Shown here: piece after piece, positions 10,742 through 21,913 of the stretch | Position numbering within the stretch: the stretch's first letter is position 1 | Layout of the letters: every line of letters begins with the position of its first letter | From: Adiantum capillus-veneris | Lineage: Eukaryota; Streptophyta; Polypodiopsida; Polypodiales; Pteridaceae | Reading direction: 5' to 3' | DNA: 64,000 bases | Assembly: GCA_014529385.2 (NCBI GenBank) | Contig: CM043953.1 | Location: 96,859,842-96,923,841 of the forward strand | Translations under genes and position numbers: made by a program | Notes under the pieces: generated by a model | What the model saw: only the letters and a program-made list of their open reading frames with translations | What the model was told of the DNA's origin: nothing | Databases searched by the model: none

Positions 10742-11924
10742 TGTAAGGTGCAGCGGAAGTGAATGTTGAACTTTGCTCAAGATGAGTGCTCCGAACTGTG
10801 CTCAAGGTTCCTTTTACTTACGGACGGGAGAGCCTTCCGTTCGTTAAGTGAGAGAGTGAAATGGACACAAACAAAGTGGTGAACACTGTGAATGAAGGTG
10901 CTGAGACTGAGAGATAGAGAGAGAAGAATACGACACCAGAATGTTGTCAAACCCTCCTCCGAAGGCCCCACTCTCTATGGCAAGAGTGGTCTACTATTGA
11001 TTGCACAAATCTCTACAATGCTTTGGACTTGCCGACAATGAGGACGACGAGAAAACGGGCTGAGATCTGAAAACGCTAAGGGCTGAAACCTGCAAATCTT
11101 TATCTGCTGAATTTTGACTCTATGTCGATGACGACGATGCAACGACGACGCGCTGAAAACGCAGATGCTGAAATCTGCGTTTTCTGGGCTGAAACTGCAA
11201 GCTTCGATGGATCTGACTGTGCGGCGAGGATCTCTTGCGGGAAGGTGAAATCTGCGAGGTTTGGGACTTCTACTGCGGTGTATGACTGCTGAAAACTGAA
11301 AACGCTGGTGCTTCTCGATGTTTCGTCGCGGTGAATCTACAAAACGCTGGTTTGCCTGCTGCTCCAAAACGCTAGGGCTGAAAACTGTCCTAGGGGATCT
11401 GTTGGTCTTGTTGTCACCAGGCTGCTGCAATGCAAAGCGCTAGGACTGATCTGCAATTGAAAACACCAAGGCTGGTTCTGTGGGAAAAACGCTAGGCCTT
11501 TGCTGTGATGCAAAAACGCTAGGGCATCTTGGGGGGGTCTTGCTGAGAAGGTGCCTGTTGAACTCGAAGTTCTACTGCCTCTTCTACCAGAAATGCTAGC
11601 GCTAGGGTTTTCTTATGTACTTGCTTAGTGAATTTGCCCTACCCAGTTTCCAACAAAAGTCACTTAAAAATAATAAGTGAAAAATGTCAAAAATAGGGAA
11701 AATAGGTCTATGCACTGTAAAAATGCTACTAATGGGTTCTAACTGTAATCTGATGGTCATGCTGTATGCAACCAGAGGTCATGCATCTACTCTAAGTGTC
11801 TGGGCATGCACGGTCTGCGAACAGACTCACAAAAGTGCCAGATCACTTCCTAATCTAACTGAACTAAACCCATGTCATGAAGTAACTTGTCCACGTGCAC
11901 ATAAGGTTAGACGTGCATGTGACA
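10742..11924 (-). mobile_element. Solo LTR of the A family (1183 bp)
   Basis: TGTAAGGTGC...GTGACA, end to end collinear with the 1092-2320 LTR, flanked by TTACT/TCACT. A single LTR with a target duplication is the footprint of a full element lost by LTR-LTR recombination. Orientation is assigned by comparison with A1. The (-) ORF at 10975-11430 is repeat sequence. Confidence 0.88.
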
Positions 11925-12290
11925 TCACTTCAGCCCCTACCGGTACCTCAAGTACCCTGGGAAAGTATTGCCATGGATTTTATAATGGACTTGCCACGAA
12001 CCCCGAATGGAAATGATGCAATCTGGACTATTATAGACAGATTCGATAAGCAAGCTCATTTCGTTCTAGTAAGAAAGACCATTAAAGCTGATCACATGGA
12101 CAATATCTTTCTGGCCCAGATTTTTAAGCATCATAGTATGCCTAAAACGATTATGAGTGATTGCGACCCACAAATGACCAGTAATTTTTGGCGAGCACTT
12201 TTTACAAACTTAGGAACTAAGCTCAAATTTTCTTCAGCTTATCATTCTCAGTCAAATGAATAAAGCGAAATCGCTAACTCCATAGTCCTA
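11925..12290 (+). pseudogene. Ty3/gypsy element D pol, part 2: integrase core (truncated)
   Basis: Reads on from 10741 once the solo LTR is removed. IAMDFIMDLPRTPNGNDAIW (~11970-12028) holds the first catalytic Asp, SDCDPQMTSNFWRALF (~12155-12200) the second, and SSAYHSQSNE (~12235-12262) the Glu region. It stops at 12261 and homology ends near 12290, so the GPY/F module, any chromodomain and the 3' LTR are missing. Confidence 0.87.
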
Positions 12291-13270
12291 CACATTTGAA
12301 AGTGCTATGTCACTGATAGCCAACGAATGGAAGGTGGCACGAGAGCACCGGGCGGGGGGGGGGGGGGGGGGGGGGGGACAACCAAAAGACTAGTCTCAAA
12401 GGCAAGGCACGCCCACAACGAACCCCTCTCTCCCCAAATCTAGATATGAAATGACCCTCAAAACACTGCTAAGTAACTTTCAATGTTAATAAACGACAAG
12501 CAATCTGATATACGACGAGAGCTGGAGAGAGCGAGAGTGCCGGAGAGGTTGTCACTAACAGCAACGCTATAGATTACACTTTTCATGGCGGTCCCCTCTA
12601 GGGAATTTTGTATAGATATTCTCTCTCGCTAGTTGTGAAGGGACGAAGAAAGTCTTAAAACAGTAATAGTCAATCTTGATAACTGGCTAGATAAATATAA
12701 TTAACGCAACTGCATCCAGCAAAGACAGATAAATCAAAGAACAGTGCAAGTTTGGAGCAAAGCATGAGAAAGTTCCTACTATTTAAGATGCATTAGCTTC
12801 TCAATTAGCACATAAATCAACTTAGGATGTGATCAAACAGAGTGAGGCCATTTTTTGTGTCTGTTCTTGTCAACGCAGATAGAAGCAACCCATCAGAGCC
12901 AGAGGATTGGTATAGCAGCGTTAGTTATGATCAGCAATACAGAAAGAACAAGAGTACTTACCACCGTCCAGCAGAGCTCATAGATGAAGCGTGCGGCGGG
13001 CACCTCGACATGGAGGCTGTGCGCGCTTGATAAAGTCTTCCACAAGTGGATGTGTTCCTCGGTTATATACTTGCGCTCCAATGCCATTGTACAAACTGCA
13101 GTTCCTCAGAAGCGTACGCACAGGTCGCTCCACAGAGCTGCCTAAACAAGCTCTAACCTTTGGTTCGAGCGAGCTACGAGGTGGAATATGTCTGCAGGCA
13201 CGCTACCGGAAGCCCTTGAGCACATAGTAAACCACATAGCACGGGGGCAGAGAGATTGTGGCGATTTTGG
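12291..13270. other. Unassigned AT-rich DNA with a G24 run
   Basis: Contains an uninterrupted G24 at 12354-12377 and otherwise no repeat or gene I can name. The short ORFs at 12842-13227 overlap one another on both strands, have no family signature and are treated as chance. Confidence 0.5.
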
Positions 13271-13276
13271 CGAAAG

Positions 13277-13305
13277 ACCTTCATCGTATGAGTTCGACTC
13301 CCGGA
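13277..13305 (+). other. Pol III B-box-like sequence
   Basis: GAGTTCGACTCCC at 13290-13302 resembles the tRNA T-arm/B box. It sits 150 bp before a second, better one at 13441 and could be part of a degraded SINE. Confidence 0.35.
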
Positions 13306-13390
13306 TTCATTCGGGCCAGTTTGAGGGAAGGGAGGGAGGCGGGTAGGGATAACATGATCTATAAACTTAACACACACACACTTTAATAGT

Positions 13391-13470
13391 ATGCGTCGAT
13401 TTAGTGGTTAGAGTCAATCTCAAGGGAGAGAGGGGGCATGGGTTCGAATCCCGGATCCAACTACATTAGA
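13391..13470 (+). mobile_element. tRNA-like head, probable SINE remnant
   Basis: An A-box-like TTTAGTGGTTAGAG (13400-13413) is followed 28 bp later by a consensus B box GGTTCGAATCC (13441-13451). The spacing and boxes fit a tRNA gene, but the acceptor ends do not pair into a 7-bp stem, so a tRNA-derived SINE head or tRNA pseudogene is more likely than a working tRNA. The 3' limit is not visible. Confidence 0.5.
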
Positions 13471-15019
13471 ATCTTTTGCATTCTCTAAATCCAACGATCA
13501 CGATCAATCGACGATCGTGAGCCATTGATCCCACCTCCCTTAATGAGGTATCAATTAGTGACAACCCTCGCTTGGCAAGACACCCCATGTCCTGCTGCTC
13601 ACCTATAAACTCCAATAATCACTTATTCATTCATTGGCTTCAACAATGGATAAAAGAGCTTGACATTGAGCAACCTCTTTGTTATAATGCTCCGCCCACT
13701 CCTTTGTGCTTCTCTTCTCTCCCTACTTCTCTCCATCTCGCATCTCCGATCATGTTTTGGCTTGTGGGCCCATAGGTTGTGGTGCTTATGTAACCTGAAT
13801 TGGTATTTTTTGCACCAAATCGGAGCATTATACTCAAGTGTAGTAGTTTTATATGTCCCACACGGGTTTACTTGTTCAAAACATCTTGTTTGCCATCAAA
13901 CCTTAACCCTCCTCTTCACTTGTGCGGCCATAGTAGTATAGCATCGCACCAATTGACTAAATATGTCAATTAGGTGAACAGAGAAATAAACCCTAACTTA
14001 GAGCACGAAAACTATATGGACATGCCACTACATTGGTGTTCTTGAGAGATGCAAGGTAAAATTGCATCACAATCTCTACCATTTATGCATCTTGACTTGC
14101 TCACTTGCAGGTTAAAATATATGTATCTATTACATGATTTCAACATAAAGACATTCTTTATTCCAAAAGAAGTCACTTTCTTTTAAGCTTTACACAGGGT
14201 ATCATTTAAGGAGATTCAAAAAAGAAGGTATAGATTGAATAGGAAATGGGTGCACTATTAACTTGGAATATTCACAGATGAGGGATTTTCATAATAGCCC
14301 TTGGTGTATAAAGGAGTGGAAGAGATTTTGTGTGTTTTCACTTATTTGCTTCACATATAGAGTATGATGATTCAGTAGATGCTTCTATTGTTTGCTCGAC
14401 GAGAAAAAAAAAATTTGATCAATACACGTTCCCGCACAAGGATATTTTTGGAGATGATCAACTTTGAACTTGAAGAGGGAGGTATTTTTGTATAAAGGAG
14501 AGCCACAAACAACAATCTAGGTTTCACGTAACCTATCTTGAGAATAGGTTTTGGAGGTGGGGGGGGGGGGGGGGGGGGGGGCATCCTACTATTACATTGT
14601 CAAGACCTTTTGAAAGCAAGGGAGAAAAGATGAAGATTGATATGGAGAACTAATCATGTACGTATGTGTAGAAGCATGTAAGGGAGACATGGAGTGAGAG
14701 AAAGAGATAAGGAGAGTTGGCAGAAGCACTATCATTCATATTCATTGTATATTCAATTCAAAGTTTCAATATGAGTTTCCTAACATTTGGACATTTGCAA
14801 GAGAAGAAGTTCAAGGAACATACAAACTACATGGTATATACCAAAGATGCATACCTTTTCTTATGCATTTTTTGTCAATGCATGCATGAAGGTGAGACAA
14901 GAAGTGAGCACGAGAGAAAACAGGCATCATCACATCCTTGACATGAGTATTATGCAAGCACATTGGAGACGAGAAGAAAGGTGGAGTGAAGAAGAAGAGG
15001 AACGATGAGATGTGTTTGA
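13471..15019. other. Unassigned DNA with a G23 run, left flank of element C
   Basis: No gene or known repeat recognised. Contains an A9 run at 14404-14412, G23 at 14559-14581 and purine-rich DNA. ORF 14372-14584 (a run of prolines) is only the complement of the G run. ORFs at 14717-15023 overlap on both strands and lack family features. Confidence 0.5.
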
Positions 15020-15024
15020 CCATG
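15020..15024. repeat. Left target-site duplication of element C
   Basis: CCATG, identical to 28931-28935. Confidence 0.92.
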
Positions 15025-15737
15025 TGTAATGGAAATGGCCTATGAACTTTGAGAATAGCAGAATTAAGAGAATTAGAGTGAGCATTTTTGTGAGATTACT
15101 TGGAGAACATAGATGGTGATCTTAATTGATCGTAGCAACATGAACATAGTACTTAATTAACTTGGCATGAACAATACTTTTGCAAGAGAGAGAGTATTAG
15201 AGAACATGACAATAGTTGAGGACCGGATTTACTTGGAGCCCGTCCCCCCTCCAAAAGGCGTTTGTATTATAGATTCTCACATCAAGAGAGACTTGGAACA
15301 ATACAATCTTTGTGTTCCTTGTGACCTTGGTGATGCTATGAAGATGGAAAGCTTCATGCATCATGAGCGTAACATAAACTTTGCAAAAAGCACTAACTAT
15401 CCCAAACCTCAGTCCCAAGGCCTCAAACACCTTCAAAGGTGGAGAGAGCTAGCGGGGAATGAGGGTAGGGAAGAGGAAGAAGAATCGTTCATAAGAGAAA
15501 GAAATAGTTCCTCACTTATCATCACTCTTCTTACTTAGCATAGCATAATAGCATAGTAATGAAGATGAAGAAGATGGCAAGCTTAAGCATTGAAGCATGG
15601 CTCTTGGTTGGATTTGCATTCCATCGCCAAGAGTGTTGGTGTAGGCTCTCCATTTCTCAACAAGTTTGGAGAAGGAGATGGAGCTCTTACACTTTGCACT
15701 CCACACAATGAGAGAACGTGTGTGTGTGGGGGAGAGT

Positions 15738-15792
<55 letters not shown>

Positions 15793-16025
15793 TCTTTAAT
15801 TATATCATTTGGACATGTGTCCTCTTTTTCCTCTTTGAGAGCAAGAACTTAATTATTTATTTTTATGCATCTAAATTCTCATTGGACCCCTTTAAAGCCT
15901 ATCCAATAGGATTCAAACACATCATGAGGGCCACACGTGGAGGATTATGAAATGAGTCTTTTATGCTTCTTAAGTCATTGGTTTGAATTTGAACACTTCA
16001 AGCACTTAGTCAATTAAGCATGGAA
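15025..16025 (-). repeat. 3' LTR of element C, distal part
   Basis: Starts TGTAATGGAAATGGCC. Collinear with 21914-23482 and with the solo LTR at 32478-34191, including TCAGTCCCAAGGCCTCAAA and a (CT)n array at 15741-15788. Homology stops at ~16025, where gypsy coding sequence begins, and resumes at ~18431. ORFs 15167-15538, 15512-15790 and 15590-15950 are LTR translations. Confidence 0.88.
15741..15788. repeat. (CT)24 microsatellite in the C LTR
   Basis: Pure CT dinucleotides; the equivalent position in the other C LTRs also holds CT or GA arrays of other lengths (23234-23255, 33213-33271). Confidence 0.95.
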
Positions 16026-17090
16026 ATGCCAGCAAAGTGAGCAATATGAAATTTAAATTGCGAAAGAAGACTTGTCCACCTCATTTGTTTGTCGGAAATC
16101 TTGGTTTGCGTCATGAAGTTTTTGAGGCTTTGTGATCCATTCGTAGGATGAATAGAGCCCCCAAGAGATAGTACTTCCATGTGTCTAGGGCATGTAGAAT
16201 AGCTAAAAGCTCTTTTTTTGTATATGCCCAAGACTCGTTCATCTGCATTGAGCCTTCGACTCTCATATGCTATGGCATGCCCTTCTTGCAGCAAAACTGC
16301 TCCAAGGCAATGACCACAAGCATCATATTGGACCTCAAATGACTTTGAAAGATCCAGAAGCATGAGGACTGGTTGAGAGATAAGCTTCTCTTTGCGCTTG
16401 TCAAAAGCATTTTGTTCTTTAGCAGACCATGAGTACTTAACGTTCTTCCTTGTTAAGTCATGCAATGGTCCTGCTATTTGAGAGAATTTTGCTATGAAGC
16501 GTCTATAGTATGCACACATATCAATAAAGCTTCTTAGCTCATGTAGATTCCTTGAATTAGGCCATGCTTTTATACCTTTAACTTTGATGAATTCATACAT
16601 ATACCATCTTGAGAGATAACGTGCCCTGAATCTTGAATCTCTCGTAGGAAAATTCACTTTTCTTTTGATTAATGAAAAGTGGCCTGAAGATTTTTATCCA
16701 TCATGAGTTTGAATGCGGCTGGAGCATTTGCTAGGCCAAAACTTGTAACTTATCATATAGATCTTCTACCCGCGGCACCGGAAATCCTTTTCTTTTTAAT
16801 AGTGATCCTATTTAGTGCTCTATAGTCTACACAAATGTGATATGTGCCATCTTTCTTTTGCACTAAAAGATGATCTCCTCTTGTTTAGCTTGTGAAACTC
16901 AATAAGGAGGTGTAATAGGCGGTGAGCTTCCTGGTAGAAGCTCTATTGCATGGTCATCATCCCCTTGTTTTGGAGGTATCTCACTAGGGATGTCATCAAT
17001 GAAATATCCTAGAATCCATTTAGAAGATTAGACAACTCTCATTCCTCTTGATTCCCTTTATTGCTACTTGTGAAAACATTAGAATCATTT
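16026..17090 (-). pseudogene. Displaced gypsy RT and RNase H fragment inside the 3' LTR of C
   Basis: Read from 17090 leftwards. The PR-RT linker has DDHAIELLPGSSPP (~16960). The RT start is QKKDGTYHICVDYRALNRI (~16800-16870), then a deletion removes the palm including the YxDD region. From 16657 RNase H follows: YYRRFIAKFSQIAGPLHDL, PVLMLLDLSKSFEVQYDACG, VLLQEGHAIAYESRRL and QMRWTSLLSQFKFHIAHFAG. The coding ends abruptly at the LTR junction at about 16025. The main body of element C lacks this region, so this block preserves sequence lost there. Frameshifts are present. Confidence 0.86.
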
Positions 17091-17095
17091 ACAGA

Positions 17096-17605
17096 TTATC
17101 TAGCAAAAATCGTATACGCAAAAATAGAGCTTTTCATTGACTTATCAAAAGCAAGCGTATTTACCAGGGATATGGTGTTCCTCGAATCATTTGCATCTAT
17201 GTACATGCTATTTTCCTTGTAGTAGGTGAAATAGATTCTCCTTTCAGGGAACTTCATGTTGGTGGCCATGCGATTGAACCATGGTGCCCCTAGGATAGCA
17301 TCCTCATGTTGGAGAGGAGAGATTAAAAAGTCTTCTTTGTCGACATAGCTTTGGACATGAAGCCTCAACTTCCCAATCAAGGGAGTAACGGATGCTTGCT
17401 ATCCCTTGAAAGCTGTGTCAGCAGTTACAATATCTCCCATCTCAAAAGCTTGAATGCCCAACTTAGTGACCAACTTCATTGATATAAAGTTGTGAGTAGA
17501 GACAGGGTCAAATAAGATGACGGCATCATGCTCCCTTACTTTTCCCCAAGCATAGGAGAGGAATGAGCCTTTGCAATGAGTATCCTCTTTTGGAGCTTCA
17601 ACCAT
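17096..17605 (-). pseudogene. Displaced gypsy protease fragment
   Basis: Aspartic protease. The active-site region is VILFDPVSTHNFISMKLVTKLGI (~17510-17450) with D-P-V in place of the usual D-x-G, followed by IGKLRLHVQSYVDKEDFLIS and AILGAPWFNRM. A stop at ~17398 splits the frame. It is a near duplicate of 19631-20047. Confidence 0.85.
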
Positions 17606-18430
17606 GGAAGCTCTAGGAGTGTCATTGAGTACATTTCTTTTGGGGCAAGAACAATAACCATGTCCTTGCTCCCCACACTTAAAAGCATTTATGGTCTTTA
17701 TGAAAGGTCTCTAATTCTTTGGGAGAGAGATTATTTTTACCTTTGTAAGCACTTTTCTTCTTGGCTTTGTTGTTGTTGGTGTTGGTGTTGCCTTGGGAAG
17801 AGTTTTGAGCATTACTCTTCCCTTTAGCTTCATTTTGATGCTTGTTTTCCATGGGCTTGAAATTTCTTCTCACCCCTTGTTGGAAATTGATCCTTGAAGC
17901 AACAATAGTGTGGTGGATGGCTTCGGTGATAGTGCTAGGCCATTGTGAGTTGATATACTCGGCCATTTCTTGAGGTAATACCGCACAAAATTGTTTCTTT
18001 TGTTCGATGAAGTCTATCATTTGAAAGAGTGTAGCTTTGAGATGTAAATTCCAAAACTTGTCTGCATATTTTTGGATAGACTTGTTGAAGAGTAGCTTCA
18101 AGCTCCGCCATTCGGTAAGCACTTTGCCCTTTGCATCGCTTGCAAGGAATTGCTTCATGATGGAAACTCGTAGAGTTTTCCATGTTTTTGGGGCCTCGCC
18201 ATTGCTACGAAGGCTAGCCCACCATTGACAAGTAGATTTCTGGAAGTGCATAGCTACATGGTGTAGCTTCGAGGACTCCGTGAAGCCCTCGTCTCCAAAG
18301 ACCGCATCAATTTGTTGGATGAAGGCATTGCAATACTTTGTTGGTGGCACCAAAGGTTCCATCATAGGTGAGAAATGAGATACTCTTTCATCCCTCTTTG
18401 AATTTCTTGAGCTTTTGGGACCTTCGCCCA
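17606..18430 (-). pseudogene. Displaced gypsy gag fragment
   Basis: Structural capsid/nucleocapsid protein. The retrotransposon gag domain is read from 18430: FIQQIDAVFGDEGFTESSKL, CQWWASLRSNGEAPKTWKTL, QKYADKFWNLHLKATLF and FCAVLPQEMAEYI. An Asn/Lys-rich basic linker follows, then a CCHC knuckle (CGEQGHGYCSCPKR, ~17690-17650) reached through a one-base frameshift. The N-terminus is missing because the LTR resumes at 18431. Confidence 0.88.
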
Positions 18431-18766
18431 ACTAACCCTAAGGTCTTATAAGCTCCATTATATCCACGTTGCTCTTTGATAGACTACCTCCTTTTGGACC
18501 CCTATTGAAATGTAACCATCTCTCATCTTGGTCCCTTGCTGAGGTAAATCTAAAAGCACTTATTGCACATTGCTCTTCAGTAGATCGTCTCCTTTTGGAC
18601 CCCTATTGAGATGCAACCATTTCTCCTTTTGGTCCCCTGTGTTGAGATAGGTTTAGAAGCACATATCTATATCCTAACTCTTGTTACCCTTTTATCTTCC
18701 CATGTTAGATGATCAATTTAATATGAGAAAATCATTTGGTAAAGTTAGATATCATAATTTACGACA
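18431..18766 (-). repeat. 3' LTR of element C, proximal part
   Basis: Resumes LTR homology with CTAACCCTAAGGTCTTATAA (compare 23697) and runs to TTTACGACA. It contains the CCACGTTGCTCTTTG site that, in the 5' LTR, was hit by the CACTA transposon. Two tandem ~115-bp units begin with GTTGCTCTTTGATAG-like text. Confidence 0.87.
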
Positions 18767-18785
18767 TTACCTCTCTCTTGAAATC
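18767..18785 (-). promoter_or_regulatory. Polypurine tract of element C
   Basis: On the minus strand TTCAAGAGAGAGGTAA precedes the LTR start TGTCGTAAATT. Purine-rich and correctly placed. Confidence 0.65.
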
Positions 18786-19545
18786 ATAGTCGACCTCGAC
18801 TATGAGGTAGAGAAGATAAAGTTTGGTCATTAGTCCATGTTTCTTAGAGGGTAGAGGAACCCTTTTTACCCTAGGAAATCATTCCAGAATGGATGGCTAA
18901 TCCATTTGGTGCTTGGGAGACTGAGCTGCCGCAAGCATGTCTGCTCTTTAGTCCATATCATACTTCCGAAGTAGAGTGACAAGTTCTACTTGGTGTTTGG
19001 GAGACTTCGTCACCACAAACATGATCCTAAGCATGCATATTTCTTAAAGTTTGTACACAATAAAATAAAGAGAATGAGTCTTATAAGACAAAAACATTGC
19101 ATTTTATTTGCTTAATCTAGTGTAGCATTGTAAACATTGACAAGGTTCATATTATCCTTAAGCTAGGTTCCTTGCATCCATCTAGCATCTTTAAAAGGAT
19201 AATTCTTAAACTTAACAAGATATCATTGGATAACGTTACCATTTCTTAGTACCTTGTCTTCCTGTCGAAAGATTGATTCGGGTTGCAACACCTCTTCTTG
19301 ATCTTCGATCTCTGGCGGGTCCCCCCATTATTGGTTCTTTTGGTGGCTCTCCTTTGTAAGGCTTGAGCAGGCTCGCACAATTAGCATTGTGAATGAGCCA
19401 ATGGTTGGTAAACATTAACTAATAAGCCATCTCATTGATTGGCTTAGTAATTCTAAAAGAAAGGACCGTAGTATCTTTTTGCTAGTTTAGCATAATACTC
19501 TTGATGGCTTGTAATTCTTGCCCGTAGTATGCCTTAGATGATCTT
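18786..19545 (-). pseudogene. Element C pol end: integrase GPY/F module and chromodomain-like tail
   Basis: Minus-strand reading shows KLAKRYYGPF (~19490-19460), the integrase C-terminal module, then HWLIHN, LLKPYKGEPP, GDPPEIEDQEEVLQPESI (~19325-19270) and YLVKFKNYPFKDARWMQGT (~19215-19160), a chromodomain-like tail in frame-broken form. The rest up to the PPT is non-coding leader to the 3' LTR. The catalytic integrase core is absent (deleted at ~19545). Confidence 0.8.
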
Positions 19546-19630
19546 GGAATCCATTTAGAAGATTAGACAACTCTAATTCCTCTTGATTCCCTTTATTGCT
19601 ACTTGTGAAAACATTAGAATCATCTACATA

Positions 19631-20190
19631 TTATCTAACAAAAATCATATACGCAAAATTAGAGCTTTTCATTGACTTATCAAAAGCAAGAGTATTTACC
19701 AGGGATACTGTGTTCCCCAACTCATGAGCATCTATGTATATGCTCTTTTCCCTATAGATGAAATAGATTCTCCTTTCAAGGAACTTCATGTTGACAACCA
19801 TGCGGTTGAACCATGGTGCCCCTAGGATAGCATCCTCATGTTGGAGAGAAGAGATTAAAAAGTCTTCTTTGTCGACATAGCTTTGGACATGAAGCCTCAA
19901 CTTCCCAATCAAGGGAGTAACAGACGCTACTTGTCCCTTGAAAGCTATGTTAGTAGTTACAGTATCTCCCATCTCAAAACCTTGAATGCCCAACTTGGTG
20001 GCCAACTCCGTTGATATAAAGTTGTGAGTAGAGCCAGGGTGAAACAAGATGAAGGCATCATGTTCCCTTACTTTTCCCCAAGCATAGGAGATGAATGGTA
20101 ATGAGTATTCTCTTTTGGAGCTTCAACCATGGAAGCTCTAGGAGTGTCATTGAGTACATTTCTTTTGGGGCAAGAACGATAACCATGTCC
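19631..20190 (-). pseudogene. Element C protease
   Basis: MFHPGSTHNFISTELATKLG at the 5' end of the open frame (20047) is the protease active-site box, with His where the catalytic Asp is expected, so the enzyme would be dead. SYVDKEDFLISSLQHEDAIL and LGAPWFNRM follow. Upstream sequence to 20190 holds the gag-PR linker (NDTPRASMVEAP). Near-identical to the displaced copy at 17096-17605. Confidence 0.85.
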
Positions 20191-21541
20191 TTGCTCCCCA
20201 CACTTAAAGCATTAATGGTCTTTATGAAAGGCCTCTAATTCTTCGGGAGAGAGCTTATTTTTACCTTTGTAAGTTGTTTTCTTCTTGGCCTTGTTGTTGT
20301 TGGTGTTGTTGTTGCCTTGGGAAGAGTTTTGAGCATTGCTCTTCCCTTTAGCTTCATTTCGATCCTTGTTTTCCATGGGCTTGAAATTTCTTCTCACCCC
20401 TTGTTGGAAATTGATCCTTGAAGCAACCATAGTGTGGTGGATAGCTTTGGTGATAGTGCTAAGCCGTTGTGAGTTGGCATACTCGGCCATTTCTTGAGGT
20501 AATACCGCACAAAATTGTTGTTTTCTTCTGTGAAGTCTTATCCTTTGAAAGATTGTAGGTTTGAGATGTAAATTCCAAAACTTATCTACACATTTGTGGA
20601 TAGACTCGTTGAAGAGCAGCTTCAAGCTCCACCATTCGGTAAGCACTTTGTCCTTTGCATCGCTTGCAAGGAATTGCTTCATGATGGAAACTCATAGAGT
20701 TTTCCATGTCTTTGGGGCCTCTCCATTTCCATGAAGGCTAGCCCACCATTGATGAGTAGCTTTTTGGAAGTGTATAGCTACATGGTGTAGCTTGGAGGAC
20801 TCCGTGAAGCCCTCGTCTCCAAAGGACGCATCAATTTTTTGGATGAAGGCATTGTAATACTTTGTCGGAGGCACCAAAGGTGCCATCATAGGTGAGAAAA
20901 TAAATACTCTTTCATTCCTCTTTGAATTTCTTGAGCTTTTGGGACCTTCGCCATACAGGTTAAGTTTTGTGATGTCCTCTCCTTTTATATTGTCTAGGAG
21001 AATAACTATTTCTTTCGTCGGAAGAAGAGGAAGGTGAAGAAGAAGGAGAAGAGGGTGACCTCCTTCTTGCTTTTTTCCTTCTTTGTTTCCTCTCTTACCT
21101 TTTGGAGTGACGAAGAGAAGGCCTATGGGTTTACCACTTCCTCTTAGGAGGAGTTGGTGACCGTCTAAACTGCCATCTTCGTGGAGCCACATCTTCAGAG
21201 GAACTTAGGGATTCGCTTTTTTCTCATTCTTTGGATTCCTCCTCTCTTATGGGAGAGAGTCTTCTTTTGGGAGTCTCATCAAGAGAACTCCTAAGGTCTC
21301 TCTCCTCTTGGAGAGGAAGGGAAATCCCATAAGCACGAAGTTGTTGGGTAACTTCGGCTTGCAAAGTAGGGTTGCCCATAGTTTGATGCAACCTAGTAAC
21401 AAGATAATTGATAAACATGGGGGCATCATCATTAGCACCTTCATGTGCAAAATCAAAGTTATCAATGTTCATTCTACACTCTTGGTTATTGTCAGCCATG
21501 CTAATTATACTTATGTGTTTACTTAGTGTATTTTTTGGCAA
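20191..21541 (-). pseudogene. Element C gag
   Basis: The most complete gag in the window. From 21541: MPKNTLSKHISIISMADNNQ, a leader with FDFAHEGANDDAPMFINYLV and a Lys/Glu-rich stretch, a stop at ~21223, then the gag core (21192-20692: FIQKIDASFGDEGFTESSKL, HQWWASLHGNGEAPKTWKTL) and its C-terminal half (20682-20212: MKQFLASDAKDKVL, CAVLPQEMAEYANS, and an NNNTNNNKAKKK linker). The CCHC knuckle with CFKCGE lies at ~20210-20170. Stops at ~21193-21223 and ~20690 break the frame. Confidence 0.87.
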
Positions 21542-21900
21542 TTCAAAACCTTAGTTGCTACTCCTCTTAGCCTTTGAAAATAAGCACTTAAGTATCTACA
21601 CCCACGGATCGAATTGGTTAATTATAGAGAGTAGTGGAGTGGGTCTAACATAGCAGAATTGCCAAGGGATAGCTCCTTTTGGACTTCTTATGGCTCAATA
21701 ATGGTAAAGCCGTAGGCAAGTCTAAAAAGACCCCATTATTAAGACCAAAGCTCCCAAGATGTGCACCATATACCACATAGTGGGCTCAACAAAACCTATA
21801 ATAGATCCCAATCACACTTACCATAATATAATTAAAAAAATCAACCATTAATAGGTTACTTAAGGACCTCTCTTCTTAAGCAAGAAAAGAGAAAGCAAAT
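21542..21900 (-). other. Element C untranslated leader
   Basis: Lies between gag and the primer-binding site; no ORF of note. This position is where a packaging signal would be expected, but none can be identified by eye. Confidence 0.6.
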
Positions 21901-21912
21901 GCGCTGATATCA
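21901..21912 (-). promoter_or_regulatory. Primer-binding site of element C (initiator Met tRNA type)
   Basis: The minus strand reads TGATATCAGCGC one base from the LTR end, matching the plant initiator-tRNA-Met PBS TGGTATCAGAGC at 10 of 12 positions. Confidence 0.75.
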
Positions 21913-21913
21913 A

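Noticed and set aside
13391-13470. Functional tRNA gene
   Set aside because: A and B boxes are present but the acceptor stem does not pair.
14372-14584. Proline-rich ORF on the minus strand
   Set aside because: Complement of the G23 run.
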